Below, in pieces: positions 11,092 through 21,160 of a DNA stretch of 64,000 nucleotides (the first letter of the stretch is position 1; every line of letters begins with the position of its first letter). Source of the DNA: Streptomyces chrestomyceticus JCM 4735 (GTDB taxonomy: Bacteria; Actinomycetota; Actinomycetes; Streptomycetales; Streptomycetaceae). Location of the stretch: contig NZ_BHZC01000001.1 in the NCBI RefSeq assembly GCF_003865135.1, forward strand, positions 1,426,001-1,490,000, given 5' to 3'. Below the pieces are notes generated by a model, which saw only the letters and a program-made list of their open reading frames with translations, did not search any database and was not told where the DNA came from. Both the position numbers and the translations under genes were made by a program.

Positions 11092-13185
11092 TCAGGCCGC
11101 GCCCGCGAAGCCGCGCATCCGTTCCAGCTCGGCGGCCACGTCCGTGAGCGTCGCGCAGCCCGGTACGGGCGGGATCTGCGCCGCGAGTGCGGGCGGGCCG
11201 GGGCGGCCCGGGTCCTCCAGCGCGTCCGCCATCGCGGTGAGCGCCTCGGACAGCCGGTGGGCCTCCTGCCGGGTCGGGCGGCGGGCGCCGTGGTCGAGGC
11301 GTACGGCGCAGGCGGTCGCCGCGTCGACGATGCGTTCGGCGGCGGTGACGACCGTGAGCCAGTCGGGGTTGCGGCCGCGCGCCGCGACCAGTTCGGCGGC
11401 CGCGGTCTCGGCCGCCGCGCGGGCCTCGCCGAGCGCCCGGTAGGCCTCCCGGCGCAGGACCAGCCGCTCGCCCCGGTCGTGCCCCGGTTCGGTCCTGAGC
11501 ACCTCGCCCAGGTACGCGCCGGTGGCGCGCAGCGCGGCGGTGACCCGGTGGCCGACGCGGCGGCGCGGGTCGGCGAGCCGCGGCAGGTGGCCGACGACGA
11601 GCACGATGCCGCAGGCGGCCGAGGTGTCCACGATCCGCTCCAGCGCGGCCTGCGGGTCGCCGCTGACGTGCACGAACGACAGCACCATCAGGGTGATCGC
11701 GACGGTCTGCAGCGCGAAGTGGCGGGTGGCGAACGGCAGCAGCGCGCCGCCCGCTCCGGCGATGAGCGCGGGCCACCACCAGCCGTCCAGCAGCATCCCG
11801 GCCGCCGCGAAGACCAGCACGCCGGCGACGGTCCCGGCGAAGCGGTTGACCGTACGGGAGAAGAGCGGACCCAGGTCGGGCTTGACCAGGAAGGTGACGG
11901 TGGCGGGCAGCCAGTACCAGTGCTCGGCGCGCAGCGCGAGGGCCACCGCCGCGCTCACGGCGATGCACAGGCCGACCCGCAGGCCGTAGTCGCGGCCGGC
12001 CGGCCCGAGGAGGCTCCGGCCGCGCCGGGTACGGGGGGCGAGCAGCGCGATCGCCCGGTCGCGCAGGGAGGGGCGGCGGCCAGGCGCGGGACGTTCCGCG
12101 GCGGGGGTCCCGCGCTCCCCGTCCCCCGGCTGCGTCTCGATCTGCCCATCCGTCGCCGTCTCCCCCGACGTCTCCGTACGCACGGGTACGGCCCCGGAGA
12201 TCGCCGCGGGCCCGCCGTCGGCCCCGGCGGTGTCCAGCGGTTCCGTACGGGCGAAGACCACCGCGGCGTCCAGGAGGGCGCGGTCGAAGGCGCCGCGCGC
12301 CGGGGAGCTGGTCTCCGGAGCGGCGAGCCGGCCCGGCGGCCGGCCGGTGCGCAGCGCTTCGGCGAAGCGGCGCGGGCCCTCGGCGACCCGGTCCGGCAGC
12401 GGCTGGGCCTCCCACAGCAGCGCGACGCTGGCCTCGCACAGCGCGGTGCCGGCGGCCAGCCGCTCGGCGAGCAGCCGTTCGTCCGCGCGGGGGCGGCGGC
12501 GCAGCAGGCGGCGCAGCCGCAGGGCTTCGTCGGCCCGGTCGAGTGCGGCGGTGAGGCGGCGGCGGGCCGCTTCGGCGCCGGGTCCGCCGACGGCTTCCAG
12601 CGCGTCCGCGAGCGCGTCGAAGACGGTGGCGACGGCCGCCCGCTCACCGCTGAGCGGGCCGCCGACCGGGCGGGGCGGGTGGAACACCAGGCGCAGCAGG
12701 AGCAGCCACAGGCAGCCGGCGAGGAGGTAGAGGGCCTTGAGCCACGGCGCGCCGGACAGCGGCATGCCCGCACCGAGGATGGTGCTGGCCAGCATCTGCA
12801 TGCCCGCGTTGGACCGGACCGGTCCGGCGACGCTGCCCGCGCCCGAGACGAAGCCCACGGCGAACAGTGCGGGGACCACCCACCAGCCCGCGCCGACGGT
12901 CTGGAGCGTGGCGCCCATCAGCATGCCGAGGGACGACGCGAGGGCGGGCAGGCCGATGTGCACGACGCCGCGGCGGCGGGTGCCGGGGCGGTCGTTGACG
13001 CCCGCGAGCATGGAGCCGAGGCCGGCCAGCACTCCGGCGGCCGGGTGGCCGGTGGCCACGCCCGCGGCGAGCAGCGGGCCGGCGCACAGGGCTCCGCGCA
13101 CCACGGCGGCCCAGGGCACGGGCAGCCGCTGCCAGCGCAGGGGGTGGGCGAGCCAGGTGGGCACGGCGCGCGGAGCGCGGGGCAT
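11092..13185 (-). CDS. FUSC-family integral membrane protein (putative aromatic acid/fusaric acid type exporter)
   Basis: A 697-residue membrane protein with two clusters of hydrophobic helices: residues ~20-160 (e.g. GALCAGPLLAAGVATGHPAA, YLLAGCLWLLLLRLVF) and ~380-510 (YGLRVGLCIAVSAAVALAL, LIAGAGGALLPFATRHFALQ), separated by a helical cytoplasmic stretch, then a long soluble C-terminal helical domain. This is the plan of FUSC/YccS-type proteins linked to export of aromatic acids; the second cluster matches the FUSC core (WYWLPATVTFLVKPDLG). ATG 13185 follows AAGGAGG at an ideal distance; a longer frame to 13287 lacks such a site. It is transcribed alone, and the substrate is unknown. Confidence 0.88.
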   Translation of the reverse strand: MPRAPRAVPTWLAHPLRWQRLPVPWAAVVRGALCAGPLLAAGVATGHPAAGVLAGLGSMLAGVNDRPGTRRRGVVHIGLPALASSLGMLMGATLQTVGAGWWVVPALFAVGFVSGAGSVAGPVRSNAGMQMLASTILGAGMPLSGAPWLKALYLLAGCLWLLLLRLVFHPPRPVGGPLSGERAAVATVFDALADALEAVGGPGAEAARRRLTAALDRADEALRLRRLLRRRPRADERLLAERLAAGTALCEASVALLWEAQPLPDRVAEGPRRFAEALRTGRPPGRLAAPETSSPARGAFDRALLDAAVVFARTEPLDTAGADGGPAAISGAVPVRTETSGETATDGQIETQPGDGERGTPAAERPAPGRRPSLRDRAIALLAPRTRRGRSLLGPAGRDYGLRVGLCIAVSAAVALALRAEHWYWLPATVTFLVKPDLGPLFSRTVNRFAGTVAGVLVFAAAGMLLDGWWWPALIAGAGGALLPFATRHFALQTVAITLMVLSFVHVSGDPQAALERIVDTSAACGIVLVVGHLPRLADPRRRVGHRVTAALRATGAYLGEVLRTEPGHDRGERLVLRREAYRALGEARAAAETAAAELVAARGRNPDWLTVVTAAERIVDAATACAVRLDHGARRPTRQEAHRLSEALTAMADALEDPGRPGPPALAAQIPPVPGCATLTDVAAELERMRGFAGAA

Positions 13186-13462
13186 GGGCCTCCTTGTACG
13201 ACGGATGACGAGGACGGGAGCGGCGGACATAGGGGTACGTACCCGTACCGAGCGGGACGTACTGCCCAGCACGGAGGAAGGGCACACGGAGTACCCGGGA
13301 CGGGCGGGGGGCGGGGTGTCCGAGGGGCGTCATCGGCCGACGGTGCCGACATCCAGCTTAAGGTCCCGTTTGTACGCACCGGGACGTGCGGGTCACCGGA
13401 ATGTCAAGATCACATTCAGCCGTACCGGACGCGGGTCCGCGCCGGCCCCGCCGTCCGCCCGC

Positions 13463-14500
13463 CTACTCCCCCGCCACCGGCGCGACCAGCACACTGCCGC
13501 TCGTCCGGGCGACCACGTACGCCGTCCCCCGCGTCGCCCGCGCGTCCACCGCCAGCCGGTGCGTGCCCGCCTCGACCTGCCCGGCGAACAGCTCCGCCGT
13601 CCGGGTGCGCGACAGCCGGTCCACGCGGTACGCGGTGATGCCGATCCGGCACGGCACCGCGGTCTCGACCGTGACCTCGCCGCGGGCCGCGGCCAGCCGC
13701 AGCAGGCGCCGCTGGTCCTGCGGGCACCGGTCCAGCGCCTGTTCGACACGGGCGACGAGCAGCGGGACGACCGGCACCGGCAGGTCCACGAAGACCGCCG
13801 AGGAGCCCGCCGCCGCGAACGCGGCGCGCACCGCGGTCCGCTCCGCCTCCCCCACCGCGCTGCCGAAGGCCACCGCTCCGTACGAACGTAACTCGTCCGG
13901 CGAGGCGCCCGCCGCGTCCCGGGTGATCTCCGCGCCGATGCCGATGCCGCGCAGGGCGGCGGCCAGCCGGGCGGGCAGCGCGACCCGCCGGCCGACCAGC
14001 AGGACCCGCCGGGAGGCCGCCGCGCCGCGCTCCGGGCCGGCCTCGGACAGCAGGTTCTCCAGCGCGGCCCGGTACCGCGCGCCGTGGAAGCGGAACGGGC
14101 CGATGCCCGGGTAGCCGTCGCGCCGCAGGTCCGCGGTCCGCCCGGTCTGCCAGGCGAAGTCGCGCCAGACGACGTCCGGGCCGTCCCGCTCGATGACGGC
14201 GGTGACCGCGCCGCACTCCAGCCCCTCGCACTCCGGGCAGCCGTAGAGGACGTAGCGGCCGTCGGCGAGCGGGGCGTCCTCCTCCAGGAGCAGCCGCCGC
14301 ACGTGCGCGGTGAACAGGGACGGGCCGAGGTCGGCGGCGAGCGGGGAGACCGCGTCGAGGTCGGCCAGGCGCAGCAGGAGCGGTCTGCCGTCGACGATGA
14401 AGTCCCAGAAGTCGCGGTGGGCCTCGTACGCGCCGTTGGACAGTACCGCTCCGGCGCGTGTCGCGGGCGCCAGTCCGAAGGTCGCGTAGTGCGCAGCCAT
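13463..14500 (-). CDS. Conserved protein of unknown function with Cys-rich motif; contains a TTA codon
   Basis: A 345-residue soluble protein that I cannot assign. The N-terminal part (FWDFIVDGRPLLLRLADL...) includes CPECEGLECGAVT, three cysteines that could bind a metal, followed by an acidic/aromatic stretch (DVVWRDFAWQTG). The middle looks like a small Rossmann-like region (RVLLVGRRVALPARLAAAL), and the C-terminus is beta-rich (GTAYVVARTSGSVLVAPVAGE). ATG 14500 is chosen: GATACT ends six bases upstream, and AGGAC is also close. Codon 204 is TTA (13889-13891 on the plus strand), so translation may depend on the bldA tRNA. It is divergent from the amino-acid oxidase at 14687. Confidence 0.75.
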   Translation of the reverse strand: MAAHYATFGLAPATRAGAVLSNGAYEAHRDFWDFIVDGRPLLLRLADLDAVSPLAADLGPSLFTAHVRRLLLEEDAPLADGRYVLYGCPECEGLECGAVTAVIERDGPDVVWRDFAWQTGRTADLRRDGYPGIGPFRFHGARYRAALENLLSEAGPERGAAASRRVLLVGRRVALPARLAAALRGIGIGAEITRDAAGASPDELRSYGAVAFGSAVGEAERTAVRAAFAAAGSSAVFVDLPVPVVPLLVARVEQALDRCPQDQRRLLRLAAARGEVTVETAVPCRIGITAYRVDRLSRTRTAELFAGQVEAGTHRLAVDARATRGTAYVVARTSGSVLVAPVAGE

Positions 14501-14686
14501 GTCCTGAGTATCCCCACGGACCGCTGATATGAGCCCGGCGCCGGGCAATTCACGGGGAGGGGGACGTTCCGGTTACGCGGCCGCGATGCCGGTCCGCCGG
14601 GCGGCCGGACCGCGGTCCGGTGCCGCCGCGCGGCCGCCCCCGTCACACCCGTCGCCCGCGGCGGGCGCAGCGGATAGCGTCCAGGC

Positions 14687-15652
14687 ATGACGACGAGCGA
14701 TGTGATCGTGATCGGCGGCGGGGTGACCGGCCTGACGGCCGCCGTCAGGCTGGCGGAGCTCGGGCGCGAGGTGCGGGTCGTCAGCCGTGACCCGGCCCGG
14801 GACACCACCTCCGCGGTCGCGGGCGGCCTGTGCTGGCCCTACCGGGTGCGGCCGGAGGAACGCGCGGTCGCCTGGTCGCTGCGCTCCCTCCACCTGCTCA
14901 CCGAGCTGGCGGCGCGCCCGGCGGAGACCGGCGTACGGCTGGTGACCGGCACGATGGCCGACGCCGGGGACGCGGAGCCGGACGGCTGGCACGCGGCGGT
15001 GCCGGGGCTGCGGCGGGCCACGCCGGACGAGCTGCCGCCGGGCTGCGGCGCGGGCTGGCGGGCCGCGGTGCCGCTGGTGGACATGCCGTCCCATCTGCGG
15101 TACCTGGAGCGGCGGTTGGCGCGGGCGGGCGGCACGGTGCAGCGGCGGCCGTTCACCTCGCTCGCGGAGGCGGGGCGGGAGGCCGGCACGGTCGTCAACT
15201 GCTCCGGGCTGGGTGCCCGGGAGCTGGTGCCGGACGTGGCGGTGCAGCCCGTGCAGGGACAGTTGGTGATCGTGGAGAACCCCGGTATCGAGGAGTGGTT
15301 CGGGTCGGCGGACGCGCACGCCGAGAGCACGACGTACATCCTGCCGCAGCCGTACGGGGTGGTCCTCGGCGGCACGGCGCGCGAGGGCGCCTGGTCGCGG
15401 GAGCCGGACCCGGCGACCGCCCGCGCGATCGTGGAGCGCTGCGCGCGGGTCCACCCGAAGCTGGCGCACGCCCGTGTCCTGGCGCACCGGGTCGGTCTGC
15501 GCCCGGGACGCACCGCCGTACGGCTGGAGGCGGAGCGGCTGCCGGGCGGCGCGCTGTGTGTGCACAACTACGGGCACGGCGGGGCGGGTGTGACGGTGGC
15601 GTGGGGGTGCGCGGACGAGGTGGTGCGGCTGACGGGCGACGGGGCGGGGTGA
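14687..15652 (+). CDS. FAD-dependent D-amino-acid oxidase-type oxidoreductase
   Basis: A 321-residue flavoprotein of the D-amino-acid oxidase family, which oxidises D-amino acids to imino acids with transfer of electrons to oxygen. Visible features: N-terminal FAD dinucleotide fold (VIVIGGGVTGLTAAVRLAELG), the substrate/FAD segment TSAVAGGLCWPYRV, VNCSGLGARELV in the second FAD contact, and the C-terminal family signature VHNYGHGGAGVTVAWG near residue 298. Length fits the family. The ATG at 14687 has a -10 TAGCGT at 14675-14680, six bases upstream, and no Shine-Dalgarno sequence, so it is probably leaderless. A 14-bp hairpin overlaps its stop codon and separates it from the convergent BCCT gene. 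Confidence 0.93.
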   Translation: MTTSDVIVIGGGVTGLTAAVRLAELGREVRVVSRDPARDTTSAVAGGLCWPYRVRPEERAVAWSLRSLHLLTELAARPAETGVRLVTGTMADAGDAEPDGWHAAVPGLRRATPDELPPGCGAGWRAAVPLVDMPSHLRYLERRLARAGGTVQRRPFTSLAEAGREAGTVVNCSGLGARELVPDVAVQPVQGQLVIVENPGIEEWFGSADAHAESTTYILPQPYGVVLGGTAREGAWSREPDPATARAIVERCARVHPKLAHARVLAHRVGLRPGRTAVRLEAERLPGGALCVHNYGHGGAGVTVAWGCADEVVRLTGDGAG

Positions 15653-15685
15653 GGGGAGGGCCGGTCTCCCGCCGGCCCTCCCCTC
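15651..15685. terminator. Bidirectional hairpin terminator between DAAO and BCCT genes
   Basis: A perfect 14-bp stem (15651-15664 with 15672-15685) around loop TCTCCCG. It starts inside the stop codon of the oxidase gene and lies 25 bases from the stop of the convergent BCCT gene. No T-tract. Confidence 0.78.
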
Positions 15686-15709
15686 GTGGCCGCTCCCGTG
15701 CGGCCGGTG

Positions 15710-17464
15710 CTACGGCGTGCCCTCCTCGGCGGCCGGGGCGGACGCGCCGGCCGCCCCGGCCCGGGTGCCGTCCGCGCCGTTGCCCGGTCCGATACGGATC
15801 TCGAAGTCGCCGTCGTAACGCTCGTGGCCCGCGATGACGGCCAGTTCGACGACCTCTTCGCCCTTCTGCCCGCGGACGATCAGCGGGTCGTGGCGCAGGT
15901 CCTTCATCAGCGCCCAGCACATCGCGATCATCACCAGGGTGAAGGGCACCGCGACCAGGATCGTCAGGTTCTGCAGCCCGGTGAGGGCGTCGCCCGAACC
16001 GCCGCCGATCAGCAGCATGATCGCGGCGACCGCGCCGGTGACCACGCCCCAGAAGACGACCACGAGCCGGGTCGGTTCGAAGGACCCCTTCTGCGAGAGG
16101 GTGCCCATCACGATGGACGCGGCGTCCGCGCCGGAGACGAAGAAGATCCCGACGAGGATCATGACCAGGATGCTGGTGAGGGTGGCCGCCGGGTACTGGT
16201 GCAGCACGTCGAAGAGCTGCCCCTCCGGCGTGGTCTCGCCGGCGAGCCGCTTCGTGTCCTGGAGGTGCATCGCGGAGCTGCCGAACACCGCGAACCACAG
16301 CAGGCTCACCACGCTCGGCACCAGGATCACCCCGCCGATGAACTGCCGGATCGTGCGTCCGCGGCTGATCCGGGCGATGAACATGCCGACGAACGGCGTC
16401 CAGGAGATCCACCACGCCCAGTAGAAGACCGTCCAGCCGCGCAGCCAGTCACCGACCTTGTCGCCGCTGCTGGCCTCCGTCCGGCCGGCGAGCTGCGGCA
16501 GTTCGCCGATGAAGGTGCCGATGGAGGTCGGCAGCATGTTCAGGATGAGGACGGTCGGTCCGACGACGAAGACGAAGACGGCCAGGATCAGCGCCAGCAC
16601 CATGTTGATGTTGGACAGCATCTGGACGCCCCGGGCGATGCCGGAGACCGCCGACAGGATGAAGGCGACGGTCAGTACGGCGATGACGGCGACGAGCAGG
16701 GTGGTGCTGACCTTGTCCATCCAGCCGAGCACCTTGATCCCGCTGCCGATCTGGAGCGCGCCGAGCCCCAGCGAGGCGGCGGAGCCGAAGAGCGTGGCGA
16801 AGATGGCCAGGATGTCGATGACCTGCCCGCCCCAGCCGTTGGCCCGCCGCTGGCCGATCAGCGGGGTGAACACCGCGCTTATGGTCTGCCGCCGCCCCCG
16901 CCGGAAGGCGCTGTACGCGATGGCCAGCCCCACGACCGCGTAGATCGCCCAGGGGTGCAGCGTCCAGTGGAAGAGGGTGGTGGCCAGCGCGGTGTCCATG
17001 GCCTGGGCGGCGTCCTTGGGGTCGGTGCCCGGCGGCGGCGCGCCGAAGTGCCCCAGCGGCTCGCTGACCCCGTAGAACATCAGGCCGATGCCCATGCCCG
17101 CGCTGAACATCATCGCGACCCAGGACACCGTACGGAACTCGGGCTCCTCGCCCTCCTTCCCGAGCGTGATCCGGCCGTACTTGCTCACCGCCAGCCAGAT
17201 CGCGAAGACCACGAAGCCGGAGGCGGAGAGCACGAAGGCCCAGCCGCCGTTCGCGATGACCCAGTCCAGCATCGTCGACGAGGCGCTCTTGAGCGACTCG
17301 GTGGAGGTGGCGCCCCAGACGATGAAGGCGAGGGTGAGCAGCGCCGTGACGCCGAAGACCACGCGGTCGGTCTGCGGAGGGCCGGTGCGCCGCGGCTCGC
17401 CGGGAAGGTCCGCCATGACCGGCGCGCCTCCCCCGCCGCCCGTGTCCTTGTCTGATTCCGACAC
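15710..17464 (-). CDS. BCCT family transporter (betaine/choline/carnitine type)
   Basis: A 584-residue secondary transporter of the BCCT family, importing quaternary-ammonium osmolytes such as glycine betaine, usually with sodium. About twelve hydrophobic helices are visible. Family signatures: the glycine-rich stretch MMFSAGMGIGLMFYGVSEP and the tryptophan-rich segment VFYWAWWISWTPFVGMFIAR. The C-terminal tail is hydrophilic and acidic. GTG 17464 is preferred because AAAGG lies seven bases upstream; TTG 17479 would add five residues. It lies 65 bases downstream of the M14 peptidase gene on the same strand. A role in osmoprotection is expected from the family; the substrate is not shown. Confidence 0.93.
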   Translation of the reverse strand: MSESDKDTGGGGGAPVMADLPGEPRRTGPPQTDRVVFGVTALLTLAFIVWGATSTESLKSASSTMLDWVIANGGWAFVLSASGFVVFAIWLAVSKYGRITLGKEGEEPEFRTVSWVAMMFSAGMGIGLMFYGVSEPLGHFGAPPPGTDPKDAAQAMDTALATTLFHWTLHPWAIYAVVGLAIAYSAFRRGRRQTISAVFTPLIGQRRANGWGGQVIDILAIFATLFGSAASLGLGALQIGSGIKVLGWMDKVSTTLLVAVIAVLTVAFILSAVSGIARGVQMLSNINMVLALILAVFVFVVGPTVLILNMLPTSIGTFIGELPQLAGRTEASSGDKVGDWLRGWTVFYWAWWISWTPFVGMFIARISRGRTIRQFIGGVILVPSVVSLLWFAVFGSSAMHLQDTKRLAGETTPEGQLFDVLHQYPAATLTSILVMILVGIFFVSGADAASIVMGTLSQKGSFEPTRLVVVFWGVVTGAVAAIMLLIGGGSGDALTGLQNLTILVAVPFTLVMIAMCWALMKDLRHDPLIVRGQKGEEVVELAVIAGHERYDGDFEIRIGPGNGADGTRAGAAGASAPAAEEGTP

Positions 17465-17529
17465 GTGTCGACCTTTCAATTGGCCAGTTTTTTCCTACCC
17501 GTTACCCCCTACCACGCGGCGGAACCCGT

Positions 17530-18843
17530 TCAGCAGCCCTTGAGCGGAGTCGCGGCCGTAAGGTGATAATCGGCCCGGCCGTCCAACAGCAGCGGGACGA
17601 GGGCGCGCAGCGACTGGCGCAATGGCACCACGGCGCCGCCCTTCGCGGCTCGGTGCGACAACACTCCGTGCAGGGCGAGTTCGTCCTTGACCTGGGCGTA
17701 CTGCCGCGCGTCGAGGCGGTACGCGCACGGCGGGTCGGCCAGGACCTTCTCGGCGGAAGGCGGTTCGTTGTCCGCGCCGCCGAGGTAGACGGGCCCCCGG
17801 TCGGCGTAACCGGCCAGCCGGGCGCGGGCCGTGGCGGTCTCGATCCGGGCCCGGCGTTCACCAACGAAATCGAACAGCCCGTCCAGCGCGGCGTGTTGGG
17901 AGGCGACCCGGCGGCGGTTGTTCAGCGCCGGGTCGGCCTTCTCGGCGTCGGTCAGCGCGTCGACCCGGGTCTCCACGAGCAGCCCGACGGAGTTCTTCAC
18001 CCCGGCGGTGTTGCGCAGGATGCGCTCCTGGCCGTCACCGGCCACCTGCTTGACCGGGTCGCCGGTCACCGGGTCGGTCCAGATGCCGTAGATGCCGGTG
18101 CTGAAACCGGCGTCGGCCGCTGCGGGGCGGACGTACTTCTCGGACAGGGCGGTGGACTCCCGGTGCACCGCGCGGGCGGTGTTGAGGTTGCGGGGCCACA
18201 GGGAGAGCAGGTCTTTCATGTAATAGGGCACGGTGGGCCCGTATTCGTGCAGGTCGTAGACGATGTCCGGGCGGTGGTCGCGCTGTACGGCGGCCAGCGC
18301 CCGCGCCTCGGCGGTCTTCAGGGCGAGGTGGTCGCGGTTGATGTCCACGCCGTCGGAGTTGCCCCGGGTGTCGGCGGCCCGGCCGTCCGGGTTGGCGGTC
18401 GGCACGACCAGCACACTCGTGCGTTCCAGGAAGCGCCGGGTGGCCCGGTCCCCGGCGAAGGCGAGGTCCCGGACGGTGGACAGGCACGCCTCGCGCCCGG
18501 ACGGCTCGTCGCCGTGCTGCGAGCAGATCAGCAGCACCGCGCTGCCGCGCCGCACCTCGGCCGCGCTCTTCGGGGCCGGTGCGCCGATGCGGACGAGCTG
18601 GAGCGGGCGGCCCTGTGCGGTGGTGCCGATCCGTTCCGTACGGACACGGTCGCTCGCCCGGTCCACGGCGGCGAGGAAGTCCCGCTCCTCCGGCTGGCTG
18701 GTCCAGCGGGCGCCGTTGCTGGTCTCGAAGCCGGTACGGGGCAGGTCCGGGCCGGACGCCCCGGCGGGCGGCGCGGCCAGCAGGGTCGCGGTGAGCGCGG
18801 CGGCCAGCGCCCCGAAGGCGAGGCCGCGGGAGAGGGATGTCAC
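17530..18843 (-). CDS. Secreted M14-family zinc carboxypeptidase
   Basis: A 437-residue exported metallopeptidase. An N-terminal signal peptide (hydrophobic core [17 protein letters not shown], end near PAGAS, residue 30) precedes an M14 carboxypeptidase domain: zinc ligands His110 and Glu113 in HGDEPSGRE, third ligand His199 in VYDLHEYGP, and the probable catalytic glutamate Glu291 in [18 protein letters not shown] and DINRDH are typical substrate-site segments. The C-terminal ~100 residues (from about [11 protein letters not shown]) are an extra region. GTG 18843 has GGAGG nine bases upstream and places the signal peptide at the very N-terminus; the frame runs further up without support. 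Confidence 0.92.
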   Translation of the reverse strand: MTSLSRGLAFGALAAALTATLLAAPPAGASGPDLPRTGFETSNGARWTSQPEERDFLAAVDRASDRVRTERIGTTAQGRPLQLVRIGAPAPKSAAEVRRGSAVLLICSQHGDEPSGREACLSTVRDLAFAGDRATRRFLERTSVLVVPTANPDGRAADTRGNSDGVDINRDHLALKTAEARALAAVQRDHRPDIVYDLHEYGPTVPYYMKDLLSLWPRNLNTARAVHRESTALSEKYVRPAAADAGFSTGIYGIWTDPVTGDPVKQVAGDGQERILRNTAGVKNSVGLLVETRVDALTDAEKADPALNNRRRVASQHAALDGLFDFVGERRARIETATARARLAGYADRGPVYLGGADNEPPSAEKVLADPPCAYRLDARQYAQVKDELALHGVLSHRAAKGGAVVPLRQSLRALVPLLLDGRADYHLTAATPLKGC

Positions 18844-18950
18844 GAGGGGGTGCCTCCGGTGTCGGACGGTGGGGCGAACGGTGGAGGGGTGCTGCCGGGT
18901 GCGGGGGATGCGGAGGGGCCGGGCCACGGTGGCCCGGCCCCTCCGTGCTG

Positions 18951-20915
18951 TCAGCGCGCCTGCGGTACGCGGCGCGGAACGGAGGGCTCCACGCCGGTCG
19001 CCGGCGCCGGTGCGATCCGCGCCCCGCCGGTCCCCGCCGTGGCCGCGGCCAGCGCCTTGCCGCCGCCGACGACGGGCAGGCGGGCGGCGGTGCGGGCGAG
19101 GTCCAGGGTCAGGCGCGGGGTGGTGGACGGCGGGTCGATCAGGCCGGCGTCCGTCCCGGCGATGATGAGCGCGAGCCGGTGCCCGGCGGGGACGACGTGG
19201 TCGCTCGCGGCCAGGTCGAGGGTGATCGTATAGGGCTTGCCGGGGGTCAGCGGGCGGCCCTTGCCCGGGTCGGCCCAGTTGCCCAGGTCGGCCCAGCCGC
19301 GGCTGAAGACGGTGTGGCCGACGTTCAGCGTGTCGGCCTTGGTCTCCTTGTAGCAGGCGCTGTCACCGGCGGTGCTCGCGCCCCAGCAGGTGCGGTCGGC
19401 GAGGGTGGTGATGCCCTCACCCGCCGCGCCGTAGTTGCGGATGGTGTCGGGCCCGAGGTCCACCAGGACGGCGGAGAGGTGGGCGGTGGTGGTGCTGGGG
19501 GTGGCGGTGACGGTCACCTTGCCGGAGCCGGACAGGCGCAGCGGCTCGGCGAGGGGCTTGGTGGTGAACCCGGCCTTGGCGGGGGTGGACGTGTCGATCT
19601 GCGCGGCCCAGTCCTCTTCGTTCAGGCGCGGGTCGTCGGTGAAGGTCTCGGTGGCGCCGTGCGGCGCGCGCCGGGTGCCGAGTTCGCCGACGCCGGGGGC
19701 GCTGCCGTTGCGCGGCCGTACGGTGGTGGCCGAGGTGCCGGCGGCGGGCCAGACGCGGTCGGTGGTCCACCGGTCGGGGGCGCGTTCGACGTCGGCCATC
19801 GGCTCGTCGTCGATGCCGTTGTCGTAGCCCATCAGGTAGTGGTCGAACCAGCGGTGCAGGGTGGGCACCCAGGCGGACCGGCGGAAGTCGAACGGGTCGA
19901 CGTGGCCGGTCTGGGAGAGCCAGACCTTGCGCTCGACGCCGTTGTCGGCGAGCGCGTCCCACCACTGGCCGAAGTGCTTGGTGCGGACGTTGAGGTCCTG
20001 CATCCCGTGGATGGCGAAGACGCTGGCGGTGACGTTCCCCGCGTCCTTGACGTAGTCGCGTTCGGTCCACAGCGGGGTCCGGTCGCCGGTGCGCGGGGCG
20101 CCCTCGGCGAGTTTCTTCTGCACGGCGTCGCAGCGCAGGCGCGCCTCGGGGCTGTTGACGCGGTTGGCCAGCGCGTCGGGGCCGGAGTTGTACAGCGGGG
20201 CGCCCTTGGCGAAGTAGTAGTCGTACCAGGAGGAGATGGCGGCGATGGGCACGATGGTCTTCAGGCCCTCGACGCCGGTGGCGGCGACGCCGTTGGCGAT
20301 GGTGCCGTCCCAGCTCTTGCCGATCATGCCGGTGTCGCCGTTCGACCAGCCGGCGGTGACGCGTTTGCCGCCGGTACGGGAGTCGTAGGCGCGTCCGCGG
20401 CCGTTGAGCCAGTCGACCACGGCGCGCGCGGACTGGATGTCGGAGCGTCCGCCGACATCCACGCAGCCGTCCGAGCGGTTGGTGCCCGCGAGGTCGACCA
20501 GGACCGTCGCATAGCCGCGCGGCACGAAGAAGTTGTCGTAGAACAGCGGGAACTGCACGGGCCGTCCGGCGCTGTCGTAGGTCTTCTTCTGGCTCTCGTT
20601 GCCGCGTCCGCAGCAGGAGTAGTAGGGGCTGGCGTCCATGATCACGGGTACCCGGCGGCCCTGCTGCGCGGGTTCGCGCGGCCGCACGATGTCGACGGCG
20701 ACCCGGTCGGTGCGTCCGTCCGAGTCGCCGTCGATCCTGGTGTCCACCCAGACCGATTCGCGTATCGCGCGGTCGTAGGAGTACACGGGTCTGGACTCAC
20801 CGGAGGATGCCTGGGCGGCGGACGCCGGCCCGGTGAGTGTGGCCAGCAGGGCGACGGCCACCGCCGCCACGAGCGCTTTCCAGGGGATGCGGGGGAACCG
20901 CGCGCTAGGAGTCAC
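18951..20915 (-). CDS. Secreted CocE/NonD-type X-prolyl dipeptidyl aminopeptidase
   Basis: A 654-residue exported serine peptidase of the CocE/PepX hydrolase family (S15-like), releasing X-Pro dipeptides from peptide N-termini. A signal peptide ([19 protein letters not shown]) ends near residue 34. The alpha/beta-hydrolase triad is visible: nucleophile Ser201 in GKSWDGT, Asp307 in HGMQDLNV and His338 in [10 protein letters not shown] beta-sandwich C-terminal domain follows. GTG 20915 is chosen: a -10 TACCGT (minus strand, 20922-20927) ends seven bases before it with six between, so the message looks leaderless. With the M14 gene downstream and the divergent M1 gene it forms a secreted-peptidase group. 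Confidence 0.92.
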   Translation of the reverse strand: MTPSARFPRIPWKALVAAVAVALLATLTGPASAAQASSGESRPVYSYDRAIRESVWVDTRIDGDSDGRTDRVAVDIVRPREPAQQGRRVPVIMDASPYYSCCGRGNESQKKTYDSAGRPVQFPLFYDNFFVPRGYATVLVDLAGTNRSDGCVDVGGRSDIQSARAVVDWLNGRGRAYDSRTGGKRVTAGWSNGDTGMIGKSWDGTIANGVAATGVEGLKTIVPIAAISSWYDYYFAKGAPLYNSGPDALANRVNSPEARLRCDAVQKKLAEGAPRTGDRTPLWTERDYVKDAGNVTASVFAIHGMQDLNVRTKHFGQWWDALADNGVERKVWLSQTGHVDPFDFRRSAWVPTLHRWFDHYLMGYDNGIDDEPMADVERAPDRWTTDRVWPAAGTSATTVRPRNGSAPGVGELGTRRAPHGATETFTDDPRLNEEDWAAQIDTSTPAKAGFTTKPLAEPLRLSGSGKVTVTATPSTTTAHLSAVLVDLGPDTIRNYGAAGEGITTLADRTCWGASTAGDSACYKETKADTLNVGHTVFSRGWADLGNWADPGKGRPLTPGKPYTITLDLAASDHVVPAGHRLALIIAGTDAGLIDPPSTTPRLTLDLARTAARLPVVGGGKALAAATAGTGGARIAPAPATGVEPSVPRRVPQAR

Positions 20916-21160
20916 GGGCGGACGGTAGCGCGGGGGAACTCCTGTGCGTAAGAGTGCGCGGGGTGGCGGACGGGAACGGAGCGGTGTCCGCGGGGTGCCG
21001 TGGCGCACGGTGTGCGGGGGTGACCTGTGACGTCCTGATGTCGGTCATGTGTCAGGTGCGGCCATGGACATGACGGGAGGGCCCCCGGTACATAAGGTCT
21101 GAACAACTGAGGATCTGATGGGCCTACCGGGCTCACCTCCCCTACAAGCTGGAGGATTTC

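Noticed and set aside
11047..13638. Long plus-strand frame opposite the FUSC-type gene
   Set aside because: No start context or domain; the minus strand has clear transmembrane helices and a ribosome-binding site.
18837..20951. Long plus-strand frame opposite the CocE-type peptidase
   Set aside because: The minus strand contains the complete Ser-Asp-His triad and a signal peptide.
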